Source: Knufia peltigerae
Taxonomy: Eukaryota > Ascomycota > Eurotiomycetes > Chaetothyriales > Trichomeriaceae
Length of the DNA: 64,000 bases
Assembly: GCA_030247855.1 (NCBI GenBank)
Contig: JAPDRN010000116.1
Location: 1-64,000, forward strand
Direction of reading: 5' to 3'
Shown: positions 11,160-22,248 of the stretch, piece by piece
Position numbering within the stretch: the first letter of the stretch is position 1
Layout: each line of letters opens with the position of its first letter
Made by a program: the position numbers and the translations under genes
Notes under the pieces: generated by a model
The model's input: only the letters and a program-made list of their open reading frames with translations
Database searches by the model: none
Told to the model about the DNA's origin: nothing

Positions 11160-11520
11160 CGTTATTTTCCCTCCCGTGACACAAAGAGGTAAGATGATCG
11201 AAGATAGACTTCGGATGAGAGAGACCGTTTATGTGGATATCTATCAACCGAACAAGTCGAAGATCTCGTCTCGAAGAAGAGGTGTGAATGGCCAACATAC
11301 TTCCCATCGACAGCGAAAGGACGGAACGATCCGTAGATCGGATGACAGAAAATCAACCTTTTTGCGAACCTCATTTTTTACCCCATGCACGCAGACAAAA
11401 GAGGCAGACAACCGAGATAAGACATCGGGTGAGCGAGACAGTGTGTGTGGATACCTACCATCCGAACAGGTCGAGAGATCTCATCTCAAAGAAGAGGCGT
11501 GGCTGGCTGATGAGGCCGGG
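11160..11520 (+). repeat. diverged tandem duplication of about 214 bp, open in both copies
   Basis: Copies begin near 11185 and 11399. Both are open on the plus strand and encode related peptides: RETVYVDIYQPNKSK in the first and SETVCVDTYHPNRSR in the second, each followed by a Lys/Arg cluster. Synonymous and replacement differences are mixed. No start, intron or known domain is recognised. Confidence 0.5.
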
Positions 11521-11871
11521 GGGGTTGGTAATCATAATTGCCTGGCTGCGGAAACGTCCAAGTGGGAAAAGGGAACAAGTCGCCAACCAATCGATCAATG
11601 ACAACCTCGTATCGAAAGCACTTCTTGACTTCGGCACGAAAAAAATGATTGATGAGTTGTTGAGACGGCAAAAAACGAACGAGACAGCGCAGGGAGGATC
11701 GTTCAATGGTCCGCAAAGCCGCCGCCCACGAGGAGCAAGAAAAACCACAGGCCGGGCTCAGGGCTGTTCAAAAGGTATTTTTGGGATGTGTCGAGTTGTA
11801 ACAAGCCCTTTCAAAAGGCGTTTTGGATGTTTTGATTGCAAGTTCTTTCCGAGTACTGAATGAGAACGTTC

Positions 11872-11992
11872 CAAAACTCTTGTATGGATGTTGTGTGGTG
11901 TGCGCGCACAGGCCGAGGCACCCACGAATAGGACCAGTGTAACAACAACCAACAACCAGGTAGCACTATTCACAGGATCGGGATCCTAACAC
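11872..11992 (+). repeat. family A2 repeat copy
   Basis: Words CGTTCCAAAACTCTTGTATG, GTGCGCGCACAGGCCGAGG and GAATAGGACCAGTG are shared with the copies at 14455, 15185 and 16760. It is a variant of family A with a different left half. Confidence 0.65.
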
Positions 11993-11999
11993 TGTTTGA

Positions 12000-13470
12000 G
12001 TTGTCAACTTTTTGTATACCAAGTAACCATCCATCCTGCAGACCGTTTTTTCTGACCCTTTAACGCTTACTTTTGCCGCTTATTTACCGTGCGAAGCCCC
12101 CTATTCTCAGCCTTATAGTAGAGCCAGCCGATGTGATAAGATGGCAATACTTTTGGCCCGAAGCTTAATCACGTCGTGAATGTGGGTTGGTAGGATTCCC
12201 TGATGAGCTGGAATCTTCATTTCAAGTACCGTTGAACTCTGGCCAGCCTCAGACGCTGTAGATGGAAGTTTTGGTACCCAAGAAGAGCCTGTCCCAGGAA
12301 GAGAAGTTCGGGGGACTTGGGGTCGCTGGTCTCTGGGTCAAGGTGAGAGACGACCGATTCCGGGTCAAGGGGATAAATTGTAGCTGCTCTGAATCCGTCT
12401 CACACATTATCCGGTGTTGTAGAGGCGCCCCAAATGCATCGAAGAAGTCTTTCTTCTGGATAATGGGTGATTTGCATCCGGATCATCTTCTCGATTTGCT
12501 TCCTTTATGCGGGCCTTGAGAAGGCTGAAACAAGCCTACATCGAGAGATTGGAGGTGAAATGAGATGAATGGGTCTGCCATCGAGGATGAGGAGCCGGTA
12601 ACGCGCCTTTCCTACGACTTACCGGTTAGCTTGTTCAAAGTTGTCTTGTTCAATCTAGACTGATTTTCGTTTGTAGTCCAACCATTTTCGCTCTAGGTGT
12701 GATTCCTCCAATCCTTCTTGAATCAGTCATCTTGGTTTCAGAGAAGAAGGCGATTTTTGCCATTCATGACGATGAACGACGGTAGCACCCAGCCGCGTCT
12801 TTCCGAGCTTTGTCACGAACTTTGCGCGCTCGCGAGTATACTCATCAGAAACCCAGTCTCGGTCCAAAAGTTGCAAACATGTCCCTCTTGAATTGCCCGT
12901 ACTTGTCAATTACGTTCCGTATGAGCCGAAAACCAGTCGTTTAACATGCCGGGATCTTCGCATTGGGCCCTCTCTAATGATCGATTCGACGTCGAAAGTG
13001 CGTGGTGAGCTTCAGGGTTGTTGGTATACAAAATGTGAGGCACCACCGAGTCTAGTTTTGTTTCCACACTTTGCGTAGGGCTCTGGTGTGGCAGTCTCGT
13101 ACGGCTCTTGCCCCATGTCTGCAGAGCAATGGTGGCTTTTGCGACCAAACGTGTGTCGGCCAGAGAGGCAGTGAGTGATTGAAGCGGAGGATGTGGGTGT
13201 AGCAACCAAGAATATGAACCACCAAATCTGACGTCTCTCGTCAGTGTGGCACAGATGGTCACCTGGCATGGCAAGCGACCTGCCTTTACGTGGTGGTATG
13301 CATTGAAGGTCGCATTTAATGGACAGGGGAGCACCGGAATCCGCGCGGTCAGTTTAGCCGCGCCTTAACGCACAAGAAGCTTCACAAGAGCAAGCTCTTG
13401 AGGAAGTCGTGTCGCTAGATCAATGGTCCATTGCGACATACATCCCCATGTCAGTTTGGCCAAGGCAGAA
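12000..13470. other. no supported gene
   Basis: A plus-strand frame at 12262-12519 contains INCSCSESVSHIIRCC, which faintly recalls Cys/His knuckles of retroelement proteins, but nothing around it supports that. Minus-strand pieces at 12727-13334 may be the decayed 3' part of the hAT element at 13473. Confidence 0.3.
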
Positions 13471-13472
13471 GG

Positions 13473-14217
13473 TCATTGTGCAATCGTCCTGAGATGGTGG
13501 AGCGCGTGAGCCTGCGCTCTCGCCCCCATGGCCGCATTTTCTAGACGCCGGACCCAAACCACGCAGGACAGGAGCACCTTGCGCGGTTTGGATCCGGCGT
13601 CGAGAAAGTGCGCCACGACACCTTGAAAGTCGTGGTGCCCGGGGGGCCTGTCCACATGTCGCGGGTGATGTGAATCAGCGAACGTGCCTGTTCGAGAACC
13701 AGGCGAACCTCCCGAAACGCCAGCCATTGCACAACGTTGAAGGGTAGATTCCGCATCGCGATCAACCGAGCCAAGGACTCCTTCTGGAAAGGCGTCGCTC
13801 TAGCTGTTTGGCTGAAGCTGCGTCCCACAAGGCGGCAATCGTCGTATCGGATGTTCATTTGGAGCTTGGAGTGTGTCTGGCCTAGTATAATGCCGTGTTT
13901 CGAGTTGAAGATGGCTGGTAGCATGAGTGACACTTGCACAGGAAGTTTTCGTGCACAAGCCGCAGTACAATAACTCCTGTCCACATTTTCCTCGAGTCGC
14001 TTCCGTCGCTCTCGTCAGCCTGGAGTGTTCCCAAACTTCTGATGTACGCTTTCGCGTGGATGACGAAGAGCCAGTTGCCAGAGGCTCCGACTCTATCACA
14101 TCCGTTCCTGTGTTGCTTCGAAGACTGTCAAGTTCAGCCAGGGCGCTGATCGAAGCGGTGTCCCCGTGTGAGGCATCTTCATCGCTCGTTGGTTGTGAAC
14201 AATGTGAGTTCGGAGCG
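13473..14217 (-). mobile_element. decayed hAT-type transposase (BED finger and start of catalytic domain)
   Basis: Three successive minus-strand frames reconstruct the order of a hAT transposase. A BED-type zinc finger begins RKRTSEVWEHSRL and has the Cys pair YCGLC (about 14015), then HATSHL, with the last His in SKHGIILGQ in the next frame. The usual pre-catalytic block FQKESLARLIAMRNLPFNVV is followed by IHITRDMWTGPPG (about 13690-13650), with the conserved Asp and Trp of this family. The next frame continues FQGVVAHFLDAGSKPRK. Frame jumps near 13905 and 13645 show inactivation. The remainder of the catalytic domain and the C-terminal dimerisation block are not readable. Terminal repeats were not found. 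Confidence 0.65.
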
Positions 14218-14454
14218 TGAGTTCAGAAGGATGCGTAGGCCCGAAACATGCCTAACTTGGGCGTCGTTGGCCGCCTGTGTTTTTGTTAAATGACATAGTT
14301 CCAAACACGTTTATGATATAACTACCTACCTGACTAACTGTTCATGGCAGCACTGCTCGGTGTACAAGTGCGTGTTGACTGTTTTGAGTATTGAGTGGTT
14401 GCAAAGCCCCTTTCCGAAAGGGTTTTGTTGGATGTTGTGATTGCAAGTTCTCTC

Positions 14455-14650
14455 CGAGCACTGAAGGAAGGGCGTTCTGAACCCTTGTATGACGTTGAGA
14501 GGCCGCAGTGTAGTGTTTTTTGTGGTGTGCGCGCGCAGATCGAGGAGTAGTTCCTCAATAGGACCGGACCAGGGCAAGAACAATATGACAACCAAGCAAA
14601 CCAGGGCAAAGCGCACCAGTACACACATGACCAGGTCCCTAGGATCCTGA
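14455..14650 (+). repeat. family A2 repeat copy
   Basis: Contains GAGCACTGAAGGAAGGGCGT, CTTGTATGACGTTGAGAGG, GTGTGCGCGCGCAGATCGAG and AATAGGACCGGACCAGG. It is preceded at 14400 by the AAGCCCCTTTCCGAAAGGG word that recurs through 14-17 kb. Confidence 0.7.
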
Positions 14651-15189
14651 ATACTCTTCGAATGGGTATTTCTGGACATATGTCGAGTCATGGCTTGCAA
14701 AGTCTTTTCTTTCCGAAATGGGTACTTCTGTCTGGGTGTCCACATTCGCACGCGTGTGAAGTCCCCATGTTCTCGGGGCCGGGCCGCTGCTCTGAATCTT
14801 CGCGTGGGAGGGGGAGAGGGGCCTCGACGCCGGAGACGACGGTCGTAACTGGTATGGGCCTGGCCTGTGCACACCGGCGAGGTTTGTCACGAATATTACT
14901 ATTCCCTTGCATGCAAGATCGAGCGAGCAGAGACAGAGACAGAGGGAGAGAGGTTAGGAGCTATTGAGGATGTGCTTGCCGGCGCGTAAGTCGTAAGGTA
15001 TGATGATGGATGGTCGTACCGGTACTGTGCCAGTGAATCCCTATGGTCCTTTTGAGAGAGTAGTATTTCGATTTCGGGCTGTTGAGGTTGTAAACGAGTC
15101 CTTTTCTGAAGGGTCCTCTTAGGTATGATGGTGTGGTGATGGTGTCACGACCATGCTTGCGTTCTGAAACACCACAAAAAGAATCCAGC

Positions 15190-15370
15190 AGTACTCAAGG
15201 AGAAAAGGGCCGTTCTAAAACCCCTGTACGGACTCATGGCGTTTGGGAGATCGTGTCGTAGTGTTATGCGTGTGGTGTGCGCATCGCACAGATCGAGGTA
15301 CTCATGGATAGATAGGACCGGACCAGTGTAGTTGCACTGATAACAACCAACAAATGACCAGGCATCCTGA
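15190..15370 (+). repeat. family A2 repeat copy
   Basis: Shares GCAGTACTCAAGG, CGTTCTAAAACCCCTGTACG, GTGTGCGCATCGCACAGATC and ATAGGACCGGACCAGTGTAG with the other A2 copies. Confidence 0.7.
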
Positions 15371-15544
15371 CCACTTTTTTGTATTGTACTGGGAAGTGAT
15401 GAAGGTATCTCCTAGTGGCCGTCGATTGGCTGTTGCAAGTGTGTGCGTGGGACGGTGCGAGTGTCTTGGCCATGGCATCAGAATGAGCAGATAGCAACAA
15501 GGATAGCACACACAGAGGTGTGCAACGTGCAACGTGCAACCAGG

Positions 15545-16740
15545 TAACTAGGCAATGAGATGAGTCCTCTTTTCCTTGAGAATGGGTGTGTTATTCTCTA
15601 GTGGCTGTGAGCCCTAGGTGCGTGATGGTGAACGAGTAACACGATCACCCCGTGGCCCCGTGAATGTCGAGTGCGCCTGTACGGAGACAGGTGGCTAGGA
15701 CGACTAAGCGGCGAGTGCCAACGAGTCTCTGAGGTCGACGAGGACGTCGGCAGCGTCTACAGGGCGCTGCAGGATTGCAGCGCAGGCTACAGAAAGGGTC
15801 TTTACGGATTAGGGAGACCTCCGAGTTCGAGGTTTGTTGTTGTTGCTGTTACAGACGAGCCTTGTGCGCACCTGGTGCTTCCCCGTTTACTCCTGTTATA
15901 GTATCAATGGTATTTTGGGGTGTTGTGTCGAGGGATGATAGCAAAGTCCTTTTTTCCAAAGGGGTATTTTTGGTTGTGTCAAAGTCGGAAACAAGTCCTT
16001 TCGAGAGGTATTTTGAGTGTTGTTGATGATTACAATTCATTTCCGAATGGTATTTTTGGAGTATTATGACCGTGATGATGGTGTCATGATGACAGAAGAA
16101 TCAAATCGGCAGTACTGAAGGAAGGGAGGACGTTCTAAAAGTCCCTCTCTATACGGAGTATGATGTTCAGAGGCGTCTCGAATATCACTCTCGGGAGCGA
16201 GCCTCATTCCAATCTCTGAACGGCAACAACTGGCATGGAAAGATGGGGACCAGAAAGATAGGGACCAGGAGGCAATTGAAACAATAGGCACGACAAATCG
16301 ACGTAGAATCCGACCCCCTATGCCACCTTTTTACAGTGTAAAGAGAGAAAGGGCTTCAACCGCCATCTGTGGCGGCCTTCAAAGATCAGTACGGGTCAAA
16401 GTCATCATATGTGGAATGGTACACACTTTGGAGAGAATGGGAGAGAATGGGAGACACTTGGAGGCGATCAATTCAAATCGGTAGAGTGATCCGGGGCTCT
16501 TTCGGGGTCTCGTAATTGGAATGAGTACAATCTAGCTGCGTAGTGTTTTGCCACACTGCCAGTGTGACCACACCAAACGAGTAGATTGTATCATTCGCAT
16601 GATTATAGCAGGATCCCGACACGACACCCTTTGAATGACCTTCTCAGGGATTTGTCGAGTTGTGTTTGTAACGAGTTCCTTTTTCCGAAAAGGGGTATTC
16701 TGAGTGTGAGTTTAATGATGGTGATGTGTGTGTCATGACT
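15545..16740. other. repeat-derived interval, no gene
   Basis: Contains several short copies of AAGTCCTTTTTCCAAAGGGG / ATTTTTGGAGTATT (about 15950, 16000, 16055, 16675) and a partial A2 left half at 16105-16160. An ORF at 15671-15901 has no supporting features. Confidence 0.5.
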
Positions 16741-16759
16741 ATGGGTGCGTTCTGAAACA

Positions 16760-17015
16760 TGATCGGATCAAAAGAATGAACTCGGCAGTATTGAAGGTGT
16801 ACTTCTCAACCCCCCTTGTACAGAGTATGGTATTTGAGAGACCGCAGTGTCGCAGTGTCGCAGTGTTGCTATGTTGTGTGTGTGTGTGTGTGTGTGTGTG
16901 TNNNNNNNNNNGTCTTTGCGCGTAGGTCAAGGCACTCATGAATAGGACCGAATCAGTGCAATGACAACAATAACAACAACAAAAACAACCAAACAACAAC
17001 TAGGCATCCCAAGAT
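16760..17015 (+). repeat. family A2 repeat copy with an internal sequence gap
   Basis: A2 words GGCAGTATTGAAGGTG, CTTGTACAGAGTATGGTATT and AATAGGACCGAATCAGTGC flank a (GT)n run at 16876-16901. The run passes straight into ten N (16902-16911), so the microsatellite probably caused the assembly gap. A 10-bp CGCAGTGTCG word repeats three times just before it. Confidence 0.7.
16902..16911. other. assembly gap (10 N)
   Basis: Ten undetermined bases within a GT microsatellite. Confidence 1.
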
Positions 17016-17279
17016 TGACGCTTTTGGAATGAGTCATTCGGATGTTGTGATGAGTGCAAAGTCCTTTTCGAATCAAGTATCTTGAGTGCATAGTGTCAGT
17101 CAGTGTTTTGCGCAATGATCAATTACGAATTCTTTTGGAAGATGAAAATGGTAATTTTGAGTGTGTTGCGAAATAATAATCATTGTACAGACTAAATCGT
17201 AACTATTTTGAATGTGGTGGTTGTAACTCCAATTCATCTCGAGAGTTGGTTGCGAAAATAATAATTGCGAGTCCAAACT

Positions 17280-17740
17280 ATCTAGGATGTGTCGAGTGCA
17301 ACCTCTAGATAGTTAGGGCTCGGGTGCGCAACAACTCTAGATAGTTGGGATGAATGACGAGAAAATGCAAAATAATTAGGATGAATGACATTATTGACCA
17401 ATCAAAAGGGGATGCAGCACAAGATGAGTCATTGTAAATTATTGCCAAGGATTATTATTCATGGTAGAGAAAAGAACAACAAGAGAACAACAGGTGAGAA
17501 GAGGATGACAGGTGATTTGGCTGTGGGAGGGAAACTTGGTTGGGGCTCTAAGGGGGAGTTTAGACCTGGGATGAGACCTGGGGATGAGGCCAGAGGGATG
17601 ACAGCGAAGGGTTACTCCTACATATGCGCCAAGGACTACTCCTGGGCTGTGAGGGGTAAAAACTCTGGGATTATTTTCTGGCCTAACGCTGCTATTAGGA
17701 ATAACCAAATCATCCTCAGAAAGCAGCAATCAATAATAAA
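17280..17740 (+). repeat. family B repeat copy
   Basis: Left part carries CTCTAGATAGTTAGG words and TGACCAATCAAAAG. The core is AAATTATTGCCAAGGATTAT. The right end is GGCTGTGAGGGGTAAAAAC, CTGCTATTAGGAA and AAAGCAGCAATC. The same order is found at 30480, 34260 and 50460 and in reverse at 52905 and 60190. A long open frame across it is not conserved in the other copies, so I do not call it a gene. Confidence 0.65.
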
Positions 17741-18213
17741 CACACACACACACACAAAAATGATAATAATAATACCACAGGAAGAAACTCGGCACATTCA
17801 GCTATTTGACATCACAGCACAAAACTAAAAGTACAACTATCTACCATGTACAAAATTCATTAGACATTATCCATAATCATACAAGTGTACAAACCAAACA
17901 ACTCTCAATCCCCCTGGTCACTTCGTGTACTGGTGGTGATGAAAGGAGTGTGGTGTAGTTCACAAAGAGGCCACGACAACCCCTTGCGATCCCCCCACCT
18001 CCCTCATCGTCATCATCACCACCTGGACCAGACAGACAAAGTTTTGGTTTGGATTCGTAACGTCGTAGTCGTAATCACCACCGGCTGTCTGGGTGACGAC
18101 GACATGTAAACCCCCCCGCCGGCGAGGGGCCCACGAACCAAAAAACAAAGATCGAAGATGATGATGCTGCTGATCGTGTACTGCAGCAAGGAGAACCGAA
18201 ACAAAAAGACCAA

Positions 18214-19464
18214 CTACTCCTCAGGAGCCGAGGGAGACGAGCTGGATGGTTGGTAACCACCACTACCACCACGTCGTGGACCAGGATAACGCCGGACCAT
18301 GACAGGTCTGTAAACCCGCACCCGTTGACGATCGGGCGAGGGAGCTCTGTCAGGGATCAAACGGGCCATTCGCCATTCCTCGGGGAGACCCTCATCCTCC
18401 TGCTCGTCGTCATCTGCCACGATCCCGCTCGCCAACAACTCCTCGTAAGCCTCAAAAGAGGCAAGGTGAGGGGGAGAGGTGACAGAGGAGGGAGGGGCAG
18501 AGGCAGAGGCGGCAGCAGCAGAGGCAGAGGAGGAGGAGGCGGCGGCGGCGGCGGTGTCGACGGAGGCGGTCGACGACGACGACGGCTGGCTTCTCGTCGT
18601 CGTTGTCGTCCTCCTCGCCGACCCCTGCTCCTCGGCGCAGCGAATGATCAGCGCTATCCTCGCCTCCCTCTCCCGCCTCTCCCGCTCCTCGTCCATCCGC
18701 ATCCACTCGCCCGAATGCGCCGCCCGCCACATCCTCTCGGCCGGTCCGGGGGGCGGGGGCTTGTTTCTCCGTGCCGACCTCGCCGGCCTCTCGTTCCTCG
18801 CCCGCAGGACCCGGTCGGGGGGGCCGGGAGCCAGGTGTCGAGGGACCGACGCGCCTCGAGACGGACCGGCCGGGCGTCGACGCGGTCCCGGTGGGCTCGG
18901 AGAAGGACCCGACGGTTGTCGAGGAGTCGGTCCGCCTCGAGACGGGCCCGGAATGTTTTGGGGGGTCGGCAGACCCCAGGCAGGACCACCATGGGTCTGC
19001 GAGATTGATCCAGAATCTCGAGACCCAAAGTTGTTTTGGGGGGTCGGTAGACCACCCCAAGAGAGACCACCATGGGTCTGCGACATTGATCCAGCATCTC
19101 GCAGCCCAAAAGTGTTTTGGGGGGTTGGCGTACCGCCCCAAGAAGAAGGACCAGACTGACCCTGAGGGAGGGTTCCGTCCCAAGCAAAGGGAGCAGAGCC
19201 AGGCCCCCAGGGATCCTGGCCCCGAGGGACCACACCCGAGGCCGGCGTACTAGGCGGGTGGGCAGACGCCGCCCGCGGTCGTAGCACGACCGAACGTGTA
19301 GCGGAGCTCGTGAGTTGGGTCTCCGACCCTCTCTGCCCCGCCACGTCCCCTCGAGGTGGGAAACCCTCTTCCGCCCCGCCGAGGTCGAGCGAGGCAATGT
19401 TGGGGAGGGTGATTCCCCGGCCGCAAGAAGAAGAGGGTGGTTGTCGGTCTGGTGGAGAGACCAT
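18214..19464 (-). CDS. proline-rich, internally repetitive protein, 416 aa
   Basis: Single exon from ATG at 19464. The N-terminus carries GITLPNIASLDLGG, reminiscent of LPNINRLEL in the 7487-9796 protein. Residues about 105-180 hold three tandem copies of a unit of about 30 residues with the words TPQNTFGLRDAGS, SQTHGG and SWGG/AWG. A Pro/Arg-rich stretch follows, then a charged helix (EWMRMDEERERREREARIAL), a run of Ser/Ala/Thr, and an acidic patch (IVADDDEQEDEGLPEEWR). The end is Arg- and Ser-rich (VMVRRYPGPRRGG). It is predicted disordered. No domain is recognised. GC content and codon pattern differ sharply from the flanking AT-richer repeats, which supports coding. Confidence 0.6.
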   Translation of the reverse strand: MVSPPDRQPPSSSCGRGITLPNIASLDLGGAEEGFPPRGDVAGQRGSETQLTSSATRSVVLRPRAASAHPPSTPASGVVPRGQDPWGPGSAPFAWDGTLPQGQSGPSSWGGTPTPQNTFGLRDAGSMSQTHGGLSWGGLPTPQNNFGSRDSGSISQTHGGPAWGLPTPQNIPGPSRGGPTPRQPSGPSPSPPGPRRRPAGPSRGASVPRHLAPGPPDRVLRARNERPARSARRNKPPPPGPAERMWRAAHSGEWMRMDEERERREREARIALIIRCAEEQGSARRTTTTTRSQPSSSSTASVDTAAAAASSSSASAAAASASAPPSSVTSPPHLASFEAYEELLASGIVADDDEQEDEGLPEEWRMARLIPDRAPSPDRQRVRVYRPVMVRRYPGPRRGGSGGYQPSSSSPSAPEE

Positions 19465-19529
19465 CTTGTCCGACGGAATAGTCAGGAGGACTGTCGACTA
19501 TCCCGAGAAGAAGAAAGAGGGCGACGGTT

Positions 19530-19720
19530 CAACTTGTTAGCAACGAGGGCTTGCTGCTGAACCCTCGTCGCCGACGAGTCTGGCTGTTGAACCCTCGTTG
19601 GCAACAAAAGATTGCTGTTGGACTTTGTTGCCAACGAAAGTCCGGAGGAGGAGGAGCCGAAGACGATTCAACTTGTTAGCAACGAGAAGCGTCCACGAGA
19701 CGTCAACTCGTCGCCAACAA
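19530..19720. promoter_or_regulatory. cluster of GTTGGCAACAA-like sites with a perfect hairpin
   Basis: At least five copies of TTGTTRGCAACGAG-like words occur in both orientations just upstream of the 18214-19464 gene. CGTTGGCAACAAA (19596-19608) and TTTGTTGCCAACG (19624-19636) form a perfect 13-bp inverted repeat with a 15-nt loop. The role is inferred: binding-site cluster, hairpin in a 5' leader, or decayed tandem repeat. Confidence 0.45.
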
Positions 19721-20200
19721 GAGGTGTCGTTGAGAGATTTCTTCTCTCTCAGAGAAAAAAGGTCGTAAAATACGTACAAAACCGTTGTACAGTATTCAAA
19801 CTCCCTCGTACGATCGGACGTACGAGGTCGTCGAGGAGGCGTTGTACTATCCGTACAATTGTGTTGACAACCCGGACGTGATATTGCTGGATGAGGTTGA
19901 TGTCCAGCCGTCCCAGGTTGCGCAACACAAAAAAGAGAACAAGAGTGGCGAAGTAGTAGGTCAAGAATGTATGGAAAAGGCTGAGGGCCAGCTTGAGATC
20001 CAACATTGGAGAAGATCCCGTTGTTCCAGTCTGAGTGATGAGAAAGGATGATGGTGGCAAGATTCGAAAGTCGGAGGGAGAAGGGGGTTAATATATCTTT
20101 TGGTGTCGCCAACATTTCGCAGCAGTGACTCCTTCGAGTCGGTTTGCGTTTGATCAAAGATAGGTAGACAGAAGGACCAAGAGGGATAGAGTTCGACGAT
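19721..20200. other. no supported gene
   Basis: A minus-strand hydrophobic frame (about 19749-20060) and overlapping frames were inspected. None has splice or motif support. TCGTACGATCGGACGTACGA near 19806 is a local palindrome. Confidence 0.35.
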
Positions 20201-22090
20201 GGATCTCAGAGATAGAGTTCGACAATGGACCTCTGAGAGAAAGAGATGTGCGAGGAGGAGAGAGGTTTAATCTGACAGCTCAACCCTCGATGGGTCCCGC
20301 TCTTTTCAAGACAGCAAACAAAACTGTTCGCCAGCTATCTGTTTCATCCGTTAGCAATGCAGCAATTGAATGATCAGGATGTGACATCAGGTATTCTCAC
20401 CGTGAAGCTTTTGATCCAAAAAAGTAATGTTGAGAAGTCGTGACGACAAAGGTTATGCAGCAGGAAAAGCCAGAGACAAGAATAGAGTCGACGAGAGAGA
20501 GATAAAGGTTAATCTGACAGCTCAAGTACTCGATGAGTTTCGGTTTCGGCGAGAACGAGAATAAGAGAGCGTTGATTGACAGTTGAACCTTTGATGGGGT
20601 GAGATACGGCTGAGAACGAGAATGAGTGAACGTTGACTGACAGTTGAACCTTTGATGGGGTGAGATTCGACGACAACGAGGATGAGTGAGCGTTGATTGA
20701 CAGCGGAACCTTCGCTGGGGATTCCGTTCCGAGAAAAAAGACCTTTTGCAAGCTTAATTTTTGCCTTTTTGCAGTAAGAAAAGGTAATATTTGGTCGAAA
20801 TAGGTAGTAGCCAAGAGAGAGGGGAGAATGAGCGAAGAGAGTTTTCTGGCAGCTCAACACTCGGCGGATCCGTTTATATATGCCGCAGGAAGAAGAGCTG
20901 AAATCTGAATGGCGGACCAGACTTCTCACCGCCATGTCTCAGCCGGAAAGAGAAATGATTGTTGAGTGATGACGGTCGTGGTCGTGCTGTAGAACACGCC
21001 TAGGCAGGAAGAGAGGGAATGGAACAAGATTTGCCTGACAGCTCAACACTCGATGAGGTTCACAGGGGGCCAGAGTTGTCGGACAGCTGAACACTCAACG
21101 GGTCCGCTCATGTATGCCGCAGGAAGAAGTTCTGGAATCGGAATGGCGGATCAGACTTTCTCACTGCAAGGTCTCAGTCCGAAAGAGAACTGATTGTTGA
21201 GTGATGACGGTATTTCCGGAAAGGCCGGGTATGATTGAGGTAGGTAGTACATCAAGAGAGAGAAAAAGAGAGGGAAAATCTGACAGGTGGATTCTCGACA
21301 GGTTCCTTTATGCATGCCGAAAGAGTGGTACTGAATCTGAATGGTAGACCAAACATTGCATTGCAAGTGTCTCAGCCCGAAAGAGAATTGATTGCTGAGT
21401 GATGACGGGGAGTTCGGAAACGCTGTGTATGATCGAGGAAGACAGTACACTAAGAGAGAGAGATTGTCGGACAGCTGAACACTTGACGGATCCGCTCATG
21501 CATGCCGCAGGAGTGGTACTGAATCTGAATGGCAGACCAAACATTTCACTGAGAAGAACTAACTCGAAAGAGAAATGAGTGATGCTTCGTGAGTCATGGA
21601 CCCCAACCCAGAAGCAAACATGCTGCAGCTGAACTCGGTGTATCCGATCGTGCCTCCTTTTGTCTCGTGCATGCATGGCATGAAGCAGAAGAGTGAGGCA
21701 TCCGAGGTGGGTACTCGAGCTTACCTCGACGCTCAATGAGAGTGATCGACTCGAAAGAGTGGGTTACCAAAGGTGTCGGTCGAGTGATGACGGCAGCGGC
21801 AGCGAAAGAGTGAGGCTGTAGAACTCGGTGTATCCGATCACTACTCCTTTTGTCTCAACGCATGCATGCATGCATGCAGGAGGAGAGAGATATCTGACGT
21901 GGGTACTCGAGCTCAGGCAGCCTCACTGAAAGTTCTTTTGACTCCGAAGAGGGGAATGGCATTGAGAATGGTGACAGGTAACGAAGATAGTACGGATGTT
22001 TGAAGGGGCGCAGCTGATGGCTGCCTGTTTCCCCCTTGCCTGCAGTCAGGCGAGGTGGAGTTCATGATCGAGGCAGAACAGAAAGCGATG

Positions 22091-22248
22091 GTGAGTCCGG
22101 TTGTTGAAAGGGTGCAGCTAATAGTGCCGTTTTCTCTCGCATGGAACAGGTAAAGTGGAGTTGTGATCGAGGCAGAACAGAAAGCGATGGTGAGTCCGGA
22201 TGTTGAAAGGGTGCAGCTAATAGTGCCGTTTTCTCTCGCATGGAACAG
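22091..22248 (+). repeat. two 59-bp intron-like units separated by a 40-nt exon-like block
   Basis: 22091-22149 and 22190-22248 are almost identical. Each starts GTGAGTCCGG, has GCTAATAG near its middle and ends GGAACAG. Between them, 22150-22189 resembles the preceding block at 22050-22090. The reading frame is not compatible across both (a TGA appears in the second). Confidence 0.7.

Noticed and set aside
12262..12519. Frame with INCSCSESVSHIIRCC as a retroelement RNase H/zinc-knuckle remnant
   Set aside because: Spacing is only loosely similar and no reverse transcriptase or RNase H motifs are nearby.
17385..17828. 147-codon plus-strand frame as a gene
   Set aside because: It lies wholly inside family B; the frame is not kept in the other copies.
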